Shown: positions 50,570 through 61,360 of the stretch, piece by piece
Layout of the letters: every line of letters begins with the position of its first letter
Numbering within the stretch: position 1 is the first letter of the stretch
From: Leucobacter massiliensis
Lineage (GTDB): Bacteria; Actinomycetota; Actinomycetes; Actinomycetales; Microbacteriaceae
Direction of reading: 5' to 3'
DNA length: 64,000 nucleotides
NCBI RefSeq assembly: GCF_002982315.1
Contig: NZ_MWZD01000022.1
Location: forward strand, 62,001-126,000
The notes under the pieces: generated by a model
The model's input: the letters and a program-made list of their open reading frames with translations, nothing else
What the model was told of the DNA's origin: nothing
Databases searched by the model: none
Program-made: the position numbers and the translations under genes

Positions 50570-50598
50570 GGGGGCCGCGCCGCACCGGCGCGGCCCCC
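50570..50598 (+). terminator. 12-bp stem after the surface-protein gene
   Basis: GGGGGCCGCGCC (50570-50581) pairs with GGCGCGGCCCCC (50587-50598) across a 5-nt loop, 30 bp after the stop. Confidence 0.6.
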
Positions 50599-50713
50599 GC
50601 TGCGGTGGTGGCGCGCGCGGCCGAGCCCTGCGCGAGGCCCCGGGTCTGCGGTACGGTCGTCGCACAGGGAGTGAGTTGAGCAACGCCGGTCGATTCCGTG
50701 GGGAGAACTGCAG

Positions 50714-51610
50714 GTGGCATCGAAGAACGTGAAGCGCGGTAATTCCGCGGCCTCAGAAGCGAGGGCCGAGGATCCGGCATCCCGGGCTCCCTCCGCCGGA
50801 GCCGACGGGGCACCGGCGCCGCCCAGACCGCGCGCCTGGGTGCGCCTCGCCGCCCTGGCCGCGACGTTGCTGACGGCCTGGCACATCCTGGCCTCGTTCC
50901 TGTGGATCGCCCCGTTCTCGGCGAACGCGCGCGAGATCGTCCCCGGCGGTCAGCAGACGCTGTCCGCCTACATGCTCCCGTTCTTCGGCCAGTCGTGGAG
51001 CGTGTTCGCTCCCGAGCCGATCAACGGGGACTACCACTTCAATGTGCGCGCGATCCTCTCCGACGGCACTGAGACGGGCTGGGTGAGCGCCACCGATGTG
51101 GAGCTGTCGATGATCCGGTACAATCTGTTCCCGCCGCGGGCAGGCATCCAGTCGACCGAGCTCGCCTCGGCGTACAAGGGGGCTTTCGATGCGCTCGAGC
51201 CCCTGCAGCGGACGGTCGTCGGCGGCAACTTCGCGATCGACGGCTGGGAGCCCGGCCTGCGGGCGGCCCTCGAGAGCCAGATCGGCAAGGGCGCGGAGGC
51301 GGAGGGGGCCGATGAGCCGGCGAAGCCGAACACGGAGGAGATCGACGAGCTGATCGCCGAGGAGCGTCGCGCCAGCGCGTATGCGACGCAGGTGGCCCGC
51401 GCCGTCTGGGGGGCCGACGTCGAGCAGGTCCAGTTCCGGGTGAGCCGGCAGAACATCATCCCCTTCGCGGAACGGCACGATCCGCACGCGGAGCGTCCCG
51501 AGCCCTCGGTCGTGCTGCCGGGCTGGCGCCCGCTGATCGTCGAAGAGGGACAGAACGACGGCAACTTCGCGGACGTCTTCCGCCGCCAGTACGAGAGGAT
51601 CTCCCGATGA
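50714..51610 (+). CDS. DUF5819 family membrane-anchored protein
   Basis: 298 residues. A polar N-terminus of about 40 residues leads to one TM (LAALAATLLTAWHILASFLWIA), then an extracytoplasmic domain with YMLPFFGQSWSVFAPEPINGDYHFNVRA, the most recognisable DUF5819 stretch, and a Glu/Ala-rich helix near the C-terminus. GTG 50714 has GGGGAGAAC upstream. Its stop overlaps the HTTM gene (ATGA), so the two products are made together; function unknown. Confidence 0.8.
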   Translation: MASKNVKRGNSAASEARAEDPASRAPSAGADGAPAPPRPRAWVRLAALAATLLTAWHILASFLWIAPFSANAREIVPGGQQTLSAYMLPFFGQSWSVFAPEPINGDYHFNVRAILSDGTETGWVSATDVELSMIRYNLFPPRAGIQSTELASAYKGAFDALEPLQRTVVGGNFAIDGWEPGLRAALESQIGKGAEAEGADEPAKPNTEEIDELIAEERRASAYATQVARAVWGADVEQVQFRVSRQNIIPFAERHDPHAERPEPSVVLPGWRPLIVEEGQNDGNFADVFRRQYERISR

Positions 51611-52734
51611 GTGGGGAGCACACGCAGACACCGCAGCGGGTCACGCCGCTCGCCCGCGCCCTCGTCTTCCTCGGAAGCCTGATCTCGGGGGCGTGGCTGG
51701 CGTTCGCGAACGCGATCGGCGGCGCCGTCGAGTTCTTCGAGCGGTGGCTCTTCTCGGGCAAGAAGGCGCTCTACGGCATCGCCGTCACCCGCATCGTGTT
51801 CGGCGTCACCGCGTTCGGGCTGCTCGCCTCCAACTTCGGCACCCGGCTGTACACCTTCGGCTCCGGCTCCGCGTGGAACGGGGAGATCGCCGAGCCGGTG
51901 AGCGAGTTCCCGCGGAGCTGGGTGTTCAGCTCGTTCCACGCGGTTGCCGCGAACGACGTCGCCTTCACGCTGCTGTACCTGCTGCTCATGCTGCTCGCCG
52001 TGCTGTTCGTGCTGGGGTGGCGGTTCCGGATCGTGCTGCCGCTGTTCTTCGTCGGCTGGGTGAGCTTCATCGAGATGAACGACATGGTGGGCGACCAGGG
52101 CGACAACATGTTCCGGATCGCGCTGATCCTACTGTTCTTCACGGATGCCGCGGCTCGCTGGTCGCTCGACGCACGCCGCCGGGCGCGCCACGAGTGGTTC
52201 CCGGAGGGATCCTCGCCGCGGCAGCTGGGCACCGCGCTGCACAATCTCGCGCTCGTCGCGCTCACCGCGCAGGTGGCGTTCGTCTACGCCTCCGGGGCGC
52301 TCTACAAGGCCCAGGGCGCGCCGTGGGCGCAGGGCTACGCCGTCTACAACCCGCTGCAGACGGCTCGTTTCGGCACCTGGCCCGTGCTCAGCGATCTGAT
52401 CACCGCCTGGGGGCCCGCCGTCGCGATCGGCACCTGGGGTTCGATCATCCTGCAGGCCGCGTTCCTGCTGGCGCTGCTGTCGCGGCCGACGCGCCTGATC
52501 GCGCTGATCGGGATCCTCGGCTTCCATGTGATGATCGGCGTGCTCATGGGCCTGCCGTGGTTCTCCCTGACGATGATCGCGATCGATGCGATCTTCATCC
52601 GGGATCGGAGCTGGCAGCGGCTGGAACGGGGCGTGCGGCGGAGGTGGCGGGCGGCTGCGGGCGCCGGGGAGCCCGCTCAGGCCCGCGGCGGCTCCGGTGC
52701 GGCGGCCCCGGCGACGGAGCCGGCCGCGGTCTGA
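51607..52734 (+). CDS. HTTM-domain membrane protein (gamma-carboxylase-like fold)
   Basis: 375 residues, about eight membrane segments. KKALYGIAVTRIVFGVTAFGLL, FVGWVSFIEMNDMVGDQGDNMFRIALILLFF and ASGALYKAQGAPWAQGYAVYNPLQ are typical of HTTM, the membrane domain shared with vitamin K-dependent gamma-carboxylase. The carboxylase lumenal part is absent, so carboxylation is not implied. Coupled to the DUF5819 gene upstream; both follow the surface protein. A joint role in surface-protein or lipid modification is speculation. Confidence 0.85.
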   Translation: MSGEHTQTPQRVTPLARALVFLGSLISGAWLAFANAIGGAVEFFERWLFSGKKALYGIAVTRIVFGVTAFGLLASNFGTRLYTFGSGSAWNGEIAEPVSEFPRSWVFSSFHAVAANDVAFTLLYLLLMLLAVLFVLGWRFRIVLPLFFVGWVSFIEMNDMVGDQGDNMFRIALILLFFTDAAARWSLDARRRARHEWFPEGSSPRQLGTALHNLALVALTAQVAFVYASGALYKAQGAPWAQGYAVYNPLQTARFGTWPVLSDLITAWGPAVAIGTWGSIILQAAFLLALLSRPTRLIALIGILGFHVMIGVLMGLPWFSLTMIAIDAIFIRDRSWQRLERGVRRRWRAAAGAGEPAQARGGSGAAAPATEPAAV

Positions 52735-52795
52735 GGGCTCGCGCGGAGAAGCCGCGTCCGCCGCGATGGAGCACGTCGATGTCGGTGGTGCTCGG

Positions 52796-52801
52796 TAGGC
52801 T
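52796..52801 (+). promoter_or_regulatory. -10 hexamer of leaderless radA
   Basis: TAGGCT ends 7 nt before ATG 52808. Confidence 0.5.
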
Positions 52802-52807
52802 CACCGC

Positions 52808-54190
52808 ATGGTGAAGACGACGAGCGCGTACGCGTGTACCGAATGCGGCTGGCAGACCTCGAAGTGGGTCGGCCGCTGCGGCGAGTGCCAGCAGTGGGGC
52901 ACCGTCGAGGAGCGGGCGAGGGCCGGTGCCTCGCTCGCGCGCACGACGCGGGCCGCGGCGCCCCCGGCCGGGCGCGAGGCACGACCGATCACGGAGCTGG
53001 TCGGTGCCGCGGTGAGTCACCGGCCGACCGGCATCGGTGAGCTCGACCGGGTGCTCGGGGGCGGCGTGGTGCCGGGGGCGGCGATCCTCTTCTCCGGCGA
53101 GCCGGGTGTGGGCAAGTCGACGCTGCTGCTCGACGTCGCCTCGCGTTTCGCCGCGCCGGGCGGCTCCGCCTCAGCCGCCGGGCCCGCCGTGGCGGGGCCG
53201 GGGGCTTCCGCGGGGGCCGGCCGGCGCGTGCTGTACGCGAGCGGTGAGGAGTCGACGGGGCAGATCCGCATGCGCGCCGAGCGGACCGGCGCGCTCTTCG
53301 ACGAGCTGTTCCTCGCGAGCGAGACCGATCTGGCCACGGTCCTCGGTCACATCGAGGCTGTGGATCCCGCCCTGGTCATCGTCGACTCGGTGCAGACGCT
53401 CGCGAGCGCCGAGGTCGAGGGCAGCGCCGGCGGGCCCGCCCAGGTGCGCGAGGTCGCGGCGGCGCTGATCCGCGCGGCGAAGGGGAGAGGGACGCCGGTG
53501 ATCCTGGTGGGGCACGTCACCAAGGACGGCTCGGTCGCCGGGCCGCGCCTGCTGGAACACCTGGTCGACGTGGTCTGCCACTTCGAGGGCGACCGGCGCA
53601 GTTCGCTCCGCTTCCTGCGCAGCCTCAAGAACCGTTACGGGCCCACGGACGAGGTGGGGTGCTTCGAAATGACGGATCGTGGCATCTCCGAGGTGCCCGA
53701 TCCGAGCGGTCTGTTCCTGAGCCGGGCCGCCGCGCCCGTCAGCGGCACCTGCGCGACGGTCGCGATGGAGGGGCGGCGGGCGCTGCCGGTCGAGGTGCAG
53801 GCCCTCGTCGCGAAGAGCGCGACGCCCAACCCGCGCCGGGTGACGAGCGGCGTCGATCCCTCCCGGGTGGCGATGATCCTCGCCGTGCTGGAACGCCGGG
53901 TCGGCGCTCGGCTCCACGACCAGGACGTCTACGTGTCCACCGTCGGCGGGGTGAAGCTCGGAGAGCCCGCCGCCGATCTTGCGATCGCGCTCGCGGTGCT
54001 CTCCGCCATCGGCGACCGCCCGCTGCCGCACGACCTCGTGGCCTTCGGTGAGATCAGCCTCGCAGGCGAGGTGCGGCCAGTGGTCGCGGGGTCGCAGCGG
54101 GCGGGCGAGGCGGCCCGGCTGGGCTATGTGCGCGCCCTCGACGCCGCGTGCGAAACGGTGGACCGGGCGCGGAGGGAGGCTGGACTCTAG
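52808..54190 (+). CDS. radA: DNA repair protein RadA
   Basis: 460 residues. RecA-like ATPase assisting branch migration in recombination repair. N-terminal zinc finger with C10, C13, C24 and C27 (YACTECGWQ and GRCGECQQW); Walker A GEPGVGKST; RadA motif LKNRYGPTDEVGCFEM; C-terminal Lon-like domain with VDPSRVAMILAVLERRVG and LAIALAVLSAIGDRPLP. All typical parts are present. A small Ala/Gly insertion lies after Walker A. Confidence 0.95.
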   Translation: MVKTTSAYACTECGWQTSKWVGRCGECQQWGTVEERARAGASLARTTRAAAPPAGREARPITELVGAAVSHRPTGIGELDRVLGGGVVPGAAILFSGEPGVGKSTLLLDVASRFAAPGGSASAAGPAVAGPGASAGAGRRVLYASGEESTGQIRMRAERTGALFDELFLASETDLATVLGHIEAVDPALVIVDSVQTLASAEVEGSAGGPAQVREVAAALIRAAKGRGTPVILVGHVTKDGSVAGPRLLEHLVDVVCHFEGDRRSSLRFLRSLKNRYGPTDEVGCFEMTDRGISEVPDPSGLFLSRAAAPVSGTCATVAMEGRRALPVEVQALVAKSATPNPRRVTSGVDPSRVAMILAVLERRVGARLHDQDVYVSTVGGVKLGEPAADLAIALAVLSAIGDRPLPHDLVAFGEISLAGEVRPVVAGSQRAGEAARLGYVRALDAACETVDRARREAGL

Positions 54191-54206
54191 CTTCGGGGAA
54201 GGCGAG

Positions 54207-54212
54207 TAGACT
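54207..54212 (+). promoter_or_regulatory. -10 hexamer of leaderless mqo
   Basis: TAGACT ends 9 nt before GTG 54221. The in-frame TTG at 54212 overlaps it and is rejected as start. Confidence 0.45.
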
Positions 54213-54220
54213 TGCCGACC

Positions 54221-55708
54221 GTGACTAACAACACGGTAGACGTCGTCCTGATCGGCGGAGGCGTGATGAGCGCCACCCTCGGGACGCTGATCAAGCAGGT
54301 GCAGCCCGACTGGACGATGGAGATCTTCGAGTCCCGTCCCGAGGTCGCGACCGAGAGCAGCAATGCCTGGAACAACGCGGGCACCGGCCACGCCGCCCTC
54401 TGCGAGCTGAACTACATGCCGGAGGCCGCCGACGGGAGCCTCTCCCCGGCGAAGGCCATCGACATCAACGAGCAGTTCCAGCTCTCGCGCCAGTGGTGGT
54501 CCTCGCTCGTGAGGCAGGGCGTGCTCGGTGAGCCCGCCTCCTTCATCAACGCCACCCCGCACATGACCTTCGTGCGCGGCGAGGCGAACGTCGACTACCT
54601 CCGCCGGCGCTTCGAGATCCTCAAGCGCGAGCCGCTGTTCTCCGACATGGAGTACAGCGAGGATCCGGCCCAGATCGCCGAGTGGGCGCCGCTGCTCGTC
54701 GATCGCCGCTCGAAGGACGAGGTCTTCGCGGCCACGCGCTCCGAGAGCGGCACCGACGTCGACTTCGGCGCGGTGACCCGTCAGCTCATCGACCACCTCG
54801 TGGCGGCCGGTGCACGTCTCCACCTCGACACTCCCGTGAAGAGCCTGAAGCGGCGTGCCGACGGCAGCTGGGACGTGGGCGTCAAGGCGATCTCGGGTGT
54901 CGGCGTGCGCAACGTCAACGCGAAGTTCGTGTTCGTCGGAGCGGGGGGCGGCGCGCTGCAGCTGCTGCAGTCCTCGGGCATCCCCGAGATCCGCGGCTTC
55001 GGCGGCTTCCCGATCAGCGGCAAGTTCCTCAAGTGCGACAAGCCCGAGATCGTGAGCCAGCACCACGCGAAGGTCTACGGCAAGGCGGCGGTGGGTGCTC
55101 CGCCGATGTCGGTGCCGCACCTCGACACCCGCGTGGTGGACGGCAAGATGAGCCTGCTCTTCGGCCCGTACGCCGGCTTCAGCCCCAACTTCCTGAAGAA
55201 GGGCTCCTGGTGGGATCTGCCCGGCTCGGTGCGCCCGCACAACCTCGGGCCCATGCTGAAGGTCGGACTCACGGAGTTCTCACTGGAGAAGTACCTGGTG
55301 GGTGAGGTCCTCGCGAGCCGCGAACAGCAGATGCGCACTCTGCGCGAGTACATGCCGACCGCCCGCACCGAGGACTGGGAGATGATCACCGCCGGCCAGC
55401 GCGTGCAGGTCATGAAGAAGGATCCGAAGAAGGGCGGGATCCTGCAGTTCGGCACGGAGGTCATCACGGGCGGCGAGGGCACCATCGCCGGGCTGCTGGG
55501 GGCTTCGCCGGGCGCCTCGACCGCCGTGCACGCCATGCTGGGCGTGCTGTCGCGCTGCTTCCCCGAGCAGTTCGAGCAGCGCTGGCGCGCTGAGTTCGTC
55601 CGCCACGTGCCGGCCTTCGGCACCGGCCTCAACGGCGACCCGGCCGCGGCTGCCGCATCGCTCGCCGAGACGGCCGAGGTGCTCGGTCTGGCGCCCGTCA
55701 CCGCCTGA
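54221..55708 (+). CDS. mqo: Malate:quinone oxidoreductase
   Basis: 495 residues. Membrane-associated FAD enzyme oxidising malate to oxaloacetate and reducing quinone, in the TCA cycle. FAD motif VLIGGGVMSATLGTLI at the N-terminus, ESSNAWNNAGTGHAALCELNY, LHLDTPVKSL, VFVGAGGGALQLLQ and C-terminal GASPGASTAVHAMLGVL are diagnostic. Leaderless GTG start. Ends in a convergent gap with long stems. Confidence 0.95.
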   Translation: MTNNTVDVVLIGGGVMSATLGTLIKQVQPDWTMEIFESRPEVATESSNAWNNAGTGHAALCELNYMPEAADGSLSPAKAIDINEQFQLSRQWWSSLVRQGVLGEPASFINATPHMTFVRGEANVDYLRRRFEILKREPLFSDMEYSEDPAQIAEWAPLLVDRRSKDEVFAATRSESGTDVDFGAVTRQLIDHLVAAGARLHLDTPVKSLKRRADGSWDVGVKAISGVGVRNVNAKFVFVGAGGGALQLLQSSGIPEIRGFGGFPISGKFLKCDKPEIVSQHHAKVYGKAAVGAPPMSVPHLDTRVVDGKMSLLFGPYAGFSPNFLKKGSWWDLPGSVRPHNLGPMLKVGLTEFSLEKYLVGEVLASREQQMRTLREYMPTARTEDWEMITAGQRVQVMKKDPKKGGILQFGTEVITGGEGTIAGLLGASPGASTAVHAMLGVLSRCFPEQFEQRWRAEFVRHVPAFGTGLNGDPAAAAASLAETAEVLGLAPVTA

Positions 55709-55776
55709 GCCCGCGCTCGCGCGCCGCCGGAAGGGGCGGGATCCGTCATCAGGGGTCCTGCCCCTTTCTCCGTGCG

Positions 55777-55815
55777 TGCCGCGGCCCCGGCGATCCGCGA
55801 GCCGGGGCCGCGGCA
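55777..55815. terminator. 15-bp stem between convergent mqo and HAD genes
   Basis: TGCCGCGGCCCCGGC (55777-55791) and GCCGGGGCCGCGGCA (55801-55815) flank a 9-nt loop. A weaker stem with GGGGC/GCCCC precedes it, followed by CTTTCT on the mqo strand. Confidence 0.65.
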
Positions 55816-55838
55816 CAGGCCCGCCTGCGTGGCCGCGC

Positions 55839-56606
55839 CTACTCGGCCGCGAGCAGGTCTTCGAGGTAGGCGGCGGTGTCCTCCCAGCCCTCGACCGCGT
55901 GGCAGTCGACGCCGAGGGCGAGCACCGGGTAGTCGTTGCCCTCGGGGTCGAGGCGGTCGCCCACGAAGCGCATCTCGCCGAGCGGGATCCCCGTGTGCTG
56001 TTCGAGCTTGCGCATGCCGTAGGCCTTGTCGATGCCGCGGCGGGTGATGTCGACCGAGGTGGATCCGCCGCTGCGCACCTCCAGGCCGGGCAGCCGCTCC
56101 GCCACTGCCGCGCGCAGCGCGTTCTTCTTCGCACCGTCCGCGTCCCACGCCTGCTTCACCGCGACCGGGGCGCGCTGCCCGAGCGCCGAGAAGGTGACCT
56201 GCGAGCCGCGGTCCTCGAGGATGTCGCCCCAGGGCTCCGCCTCCCACAGCCCCAGTCGCTCGGCCTCCTCCCGCAGCGCGGTCAGGGCCGCGTCTCGTTC
56301 CTCGGCTGTGAGATTCTCACGGTAGACGGTCACCCAGCGCCCCTGCTCGCGGCGCTCGTAGCGGGTGCCGCAGGTCGGCAGCAGGTGCAGGCGCTCCAGC
56401 GACGCTTCCGCGACGTCGGCGTAGGCGTCGAGCCGATTCACCAGCTGCGCCTCGAACTGCTCGAAGTTGCCGCCCGAGATCACGGCGACCGTGGTGCGTT
56501 CGAGGAGCCTCGCGAACACCGCGAGCATGCGCGGGTCAACCGGGGACTTCGAGGGGGCGAGGGTGTCGTCGAGGTCGAAGGCGATGAGGCGCGGGATCCT
56601 GGTCAC
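55839..56606 (-). CDS. HAD-IIB phosphatase, eukaryotic-type phosphomannomutase-like
   Basis: 255 residues. HAD motif I AFDLDDTLAPSK (D11, D13), motif II VISGGNFEQFE, Lys region KKNALRAAV and acidic motif FVGDRLDPEGNDYPV. Cap region with TCGTRYERREQGRWV. Order and the GDxxxPxGND form match PMM (PF03332), which converts mannose-6-phosphate to mannose-1-phosphate, but bacterial relatives may be plain phosphatases. GTG 56606 is the start; sequence upstream is lost in poly-G, so a longer N-terminus cannot be excluded. Confidence 0.8.
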   Translation of the reverse strand: MTRIPRLIAFDLDDTLAPSKSPVDPRMLAVFARLLERTTVAVISGGNFEQFEAQLVNRLDAYADVAEASLERLHLLPTCGTRYERREQGRWVTVYRENLTAEERDAALTALREEAERLGLWEAEPWGDILEDRGSQVTFSALGQRAPVAVKQAWDADGAKKNALRAAVAERLPGLEVRSGGSTSVDITRRGIDKAYGMRKLEQHTGIPLGEMRFVGDRLDPEGNDYPVLALGVDCHAVEGWEDTAAYLEDLLAAE

Positions 56607-56625
56607 CCGTCGATTGTTCCACAGC

Positions 56626-56823
<198 letters not shown>

Positions 56824-56849
56824 ACGGCCGGGGCGCGGGACCGCGCGGC

Positions 56850-57272
56850 CTACTCCTCGTCGAGTTCGGGCAGCGAGGTGGCGTTGGCGTAGAAGCGCAC
56901 GTCGACGCGTTCGAGGCCGGTGCCCTCGAAGACGATGCGGTAGCTGCCCGGCATGGGGATCTGCGCCTCGTTCAGCGGGAACACCATCGGAATGTAGCCG
57001 AAGCTGTCGTTGCCGCCGCCCAGGCTGAAGTTGCCCTCCAGGCTGAAGAGCTCGCCCCCGCCGACGGCGGGCTCGCAGCGGGCGCGGAAGGAGCGTTCGG
57101 GGTCGCCGCGCCGCGCCTCGTTCTCGTCGTACTCGACGACGACCACGAGCGTCGCCCCGAGCGGGGCGGGATACTCGGGGCGGTTGATCGTGTTGATGAA
57201 CCCGGAGAGCACGCCGAGCGTGCCCTCGCGCACGTTCGCCGCGTCCGCCAGAAATGCCGCAGCTACCCGCAT
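56850..57272 (-). CDS. DUF6941 family protein
   Basis: 140 residues, starting MRVAAAFLADAANVREGTLGVLSGFINTI, the DUF6941 pattern, with central GATLVVVVEYDENEARRGDPERSF and C-terminal PGSYRIVFEGTGLERVDVRFYA, a beta-rich fold. GAGGGGGC precedes the ATG. Small soluble protein, unknown function. Its 3' end abuts the poly-G artefact but the stop codon is in normal sequence. Confidence 0.8.
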   Translation of the reverse strand: MRVAAAFLADAANVREGTLGVLSGFINTINRPEYPAPLGATLVVVVEYDENEARRGDPERSFRARCEPAVGGGELFSLEGNFSLGGGNDSFGYIPMVFPLNEAQIPMPGSYRIVFEGTGLERVDVRFYANATSLPELDEE

Positions 57273-57500
57273 GGGTGCCCCCTCGTGTGCTCGTCGTGGC
57301 TTCCACTCTCGCAGATCGCGGCTGCGAACGGGGAGAACGTCATCCATTCCCGACAACTCGCTGCACTCCCGAGCCCGCCCGAAGCCGGATCCGGCCCCCT
57401 TTTTCCGGGTTCGCGTTGACTCGGCCCCGGCATATGAGGCCGGATCCGAGGCGGGCGGAGTAGGGGAGAGGGGAGGAATGGGCCGGGGGAGGGGAGCGGG

Positions 57501-57506
57501 TAGGCT
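57501..57506 (+). promoter_or_regulatory. -10 hexamer of leaderless argF
   Basis: TAGGCT ends 7 nt before GTG 57513. Confidence 0.5.
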
Positions 57507-57509
57507 TGA

Positions 57510-59902
<2,393 letters not shown>

Positions 59903-59920
59903 CGCGGGCTGCGTGCCGAG

Positions 59921-59951
59921 GCGCACCGCGGCCGGCAGCGCCGCGGTGCGC
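59921..59951 (+). terminator. 12-bp stem after argH
   Basis: GCGCACCGCGGC (59921-59932) and GCCGCGGTGCGC (59940-59951) flank a 7-nt loop. It ends 9 bp before the tyrS -10 hexamer. Confidence 0.6.
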
Positions 59952-59960
59952 AGGGCGCGG

Positions 59961-59966
59961 TACGAT
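59961..59966 (+). promoter_or_regulatory. -10 hexamer of leaderless tyrS
   Basis: TACGAT ends 8 nt before GTG 59974. The in-frame ATG at 59965 overlaps the hexamer. Confidence 0.5.
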
Positions 59967-59973
59967 GGCAGGC

Positions 59974-61287
59974 GTGTCCGCAGCAGATGAACGAGCCGAG
60001 ATCCTGGCAGCCCAGCGCAACGACGACAGCTTCGCCACCCTCTGGGAGGAACTGGAGTGGCGCGGTCTGATCCACGTCTCCACCGATGCCGCAGCCCTCT
60101 CCGAGCTCCTCGAAGGCGAGCCCTTCACCTACTACTGCGGCTTCGACCCGACGGCCTCGAGCCTGCACCTCGGTCACCTCGTGCAATTGCTGCTCATGCG
60201 CCGCCTGCAGCTCAAGGGGCACAAGCCGCTCGGCCTCGTCGGCGGCTCCACCGGCCTGATCGGCGATCCGCGGCCCACCGCGGAGCGCGTCCTCAACTCG
60301 CCCGAGACCGTGGCGGAGTGGGTGCGATCGCTCGGCGAGCAGGTCTCGCGCTACCTGAGCTTCGAGGGGGAGAACGGGGCCCGCCTCGTGAACAACCTCG
60401 ACTGGACGGCGCCGCTGTCCGCCATCGACTTCCTGCGCGAGATCGGCAAGCACTTCCGCGTCGGCACGATGATCAAGAAGGACATCGTCGCGAAGCGGCT
60501 GAACTCCGAGGAGGGGATCAGCTACACCGAGTTCAGCTACCAGATACTCCAGGGCCTCGACTTCCTGGAGCTGTACCGGCAGCACGGCTGCCTGCTGCAG
60601 TCCGGCGGCAGTGACCAGTGGGGCAACCTCACGAGCGGCACGGAGCTGATCCGCAAGGTGGAAGGCGCCACGGCGCACGCCATCGGCACGCCCCTCATCA
60701 CGAACGCCGACGGCACCAAGTTCGGCAAGAGCGAGGGCAACGCGATCTGGCTCAACCCCGAGATGTGCTCCCCCTACACCTTCTACCAGTTCTGGCTCAA
60801 TCAGGCGGACGCGGATGTGATCGACCGGCTGAAGGTCTTCACCTTCCTCTCCCGCGCCGAGATCGAGGACTACGCCCGCCAGGTGGCGGAAGAGCCCTTC
60901 AAGCGCGCCGCCCAGAAGCGGCTCGCCTTCGAGGTGACCCGGCTCGTGCACGGGCCCGCCGCAACGCAGGGCGCCATCGACGCCTCCGAGGCGCTGTTCG
61001 GGCGGGGGGATCTCGGCGTGCTCGACGAGACGACGCTGCGGGGCGCGATCGGCGAGCTGCCGAGCGCCGAGGGGTCGGTGGGGGATCCCGTCGCGGAGCT
61101 GCTCGTCAGCTCGGGCCTCGTCGCGAGCAAGGGCGAGGCGCGGCGCGCCATCCAGCAGGGCGGCGTGTACGTCAACAACGAGGCCGTCCAGGACGCGGAT
61201 CGCGTGCTCGGCCCCGAGGATCTGCTCCACGAGCGTTACGCCGTGCTGCGCCGCGGCAAGAAGGCCCTCGCCGGCTTTACGGCCTGA
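59974..61287 (+). CDS. tyrS: Tyrosyl-tRNA synthetase
   Basis: 437 residues. Class I synthetase charging tRNA-Tyr. YYCGFDPTASSLHLGHLVQL contains the HIGH motif (HLGH), KFGKSEGNAIWLNP the KMSKS-like loop, and QILQGLDFLELYRQHGCLLQSGGSDQWGN the tyrosine site. The C-terminal S4 domain (SKGEARRAIQQGGVYVNNEAV) is complete. Single-gene transcript, leaderless, ended by a 17-bp stem. Confidence 0.95.
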   Translation: MSAADERAEILAAQRNDDSFATLWEELEWRGLIHVSTDAAALSELLEGEPFTYYCGFDPTASSLHLGHLVQLLLMRRLQLKGHKPLGLVGGSTGLIGDPRPTAERVLNSPETVAEWVRSLGEQVSRYLSFEGENGARLVNNLDWTAPLSAIDFLREIGKHFRVGTMIKKDIVAKRLNSEEGISYTEFSYQILQGLDFLELYRQHGCLLQSGGSDQWGNLTSGTELIRKVEGATAHAIGTPLITNADGTKFGKSEGNAIWLNPEMCSPYTFYQFWLNQADADVIDRLKVFTFLSRAEIEDYARQVAEEPFKRAAQKRLAFEVTRLVHGPAATQGAIDASEALFGRGDLGVLDETTLRGAIGELPSAEGSVGDPVAELLVSSGLVASKGEARRAIQQGGVYVNNEAVQDADRVLGPEDLLHERYAVLRRGKKALAGFTA

Positions 61288-61291
61288 GCCG

Positions 61292-61334
61292 TCGCGGGCG
61301 GACGCCGCACCCGGGCAGCGGCGTCCGCCCGCGA
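61292..61334. terminator. 17-bp stem between convergent tyrS and mannosyltransferase genes
   Basis: TCGCGGGCGGACGCCGC (61292-61308) and its perfect complement at 61318-61334 flank a 9-nt loop; probably bidirectional. Confidence 0.7.
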
Positions 61335-61360
61335 GCCGGGGCCCGGTACGCGCCCGCGGC

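Noticed and set aside
47657-50683. Minus-strand open frame of 1008 codons rich in Ala and Ser
   Set aside because: Another antisense frame of the repetitive stalk. Signal peptide, Ig-like repeats and LPXTG motif exist only on the plus strand.
44355-50813. A 2152-codon open frame on the minus strand
   Set aside because: Only the last 855 codons are the LuxR regulator. The rest is antisense to the surface protein, whose Ala/Ser-rich codons leave the opposite strand open; its Arg/Gly repeats are an artefact of composition.
51607-52734. True vitamin K-dependent gamma-carboxylase
   Set aside because: Only the membrane HTTM part is present; the large lumenal domain needed for substrate binding is absent.
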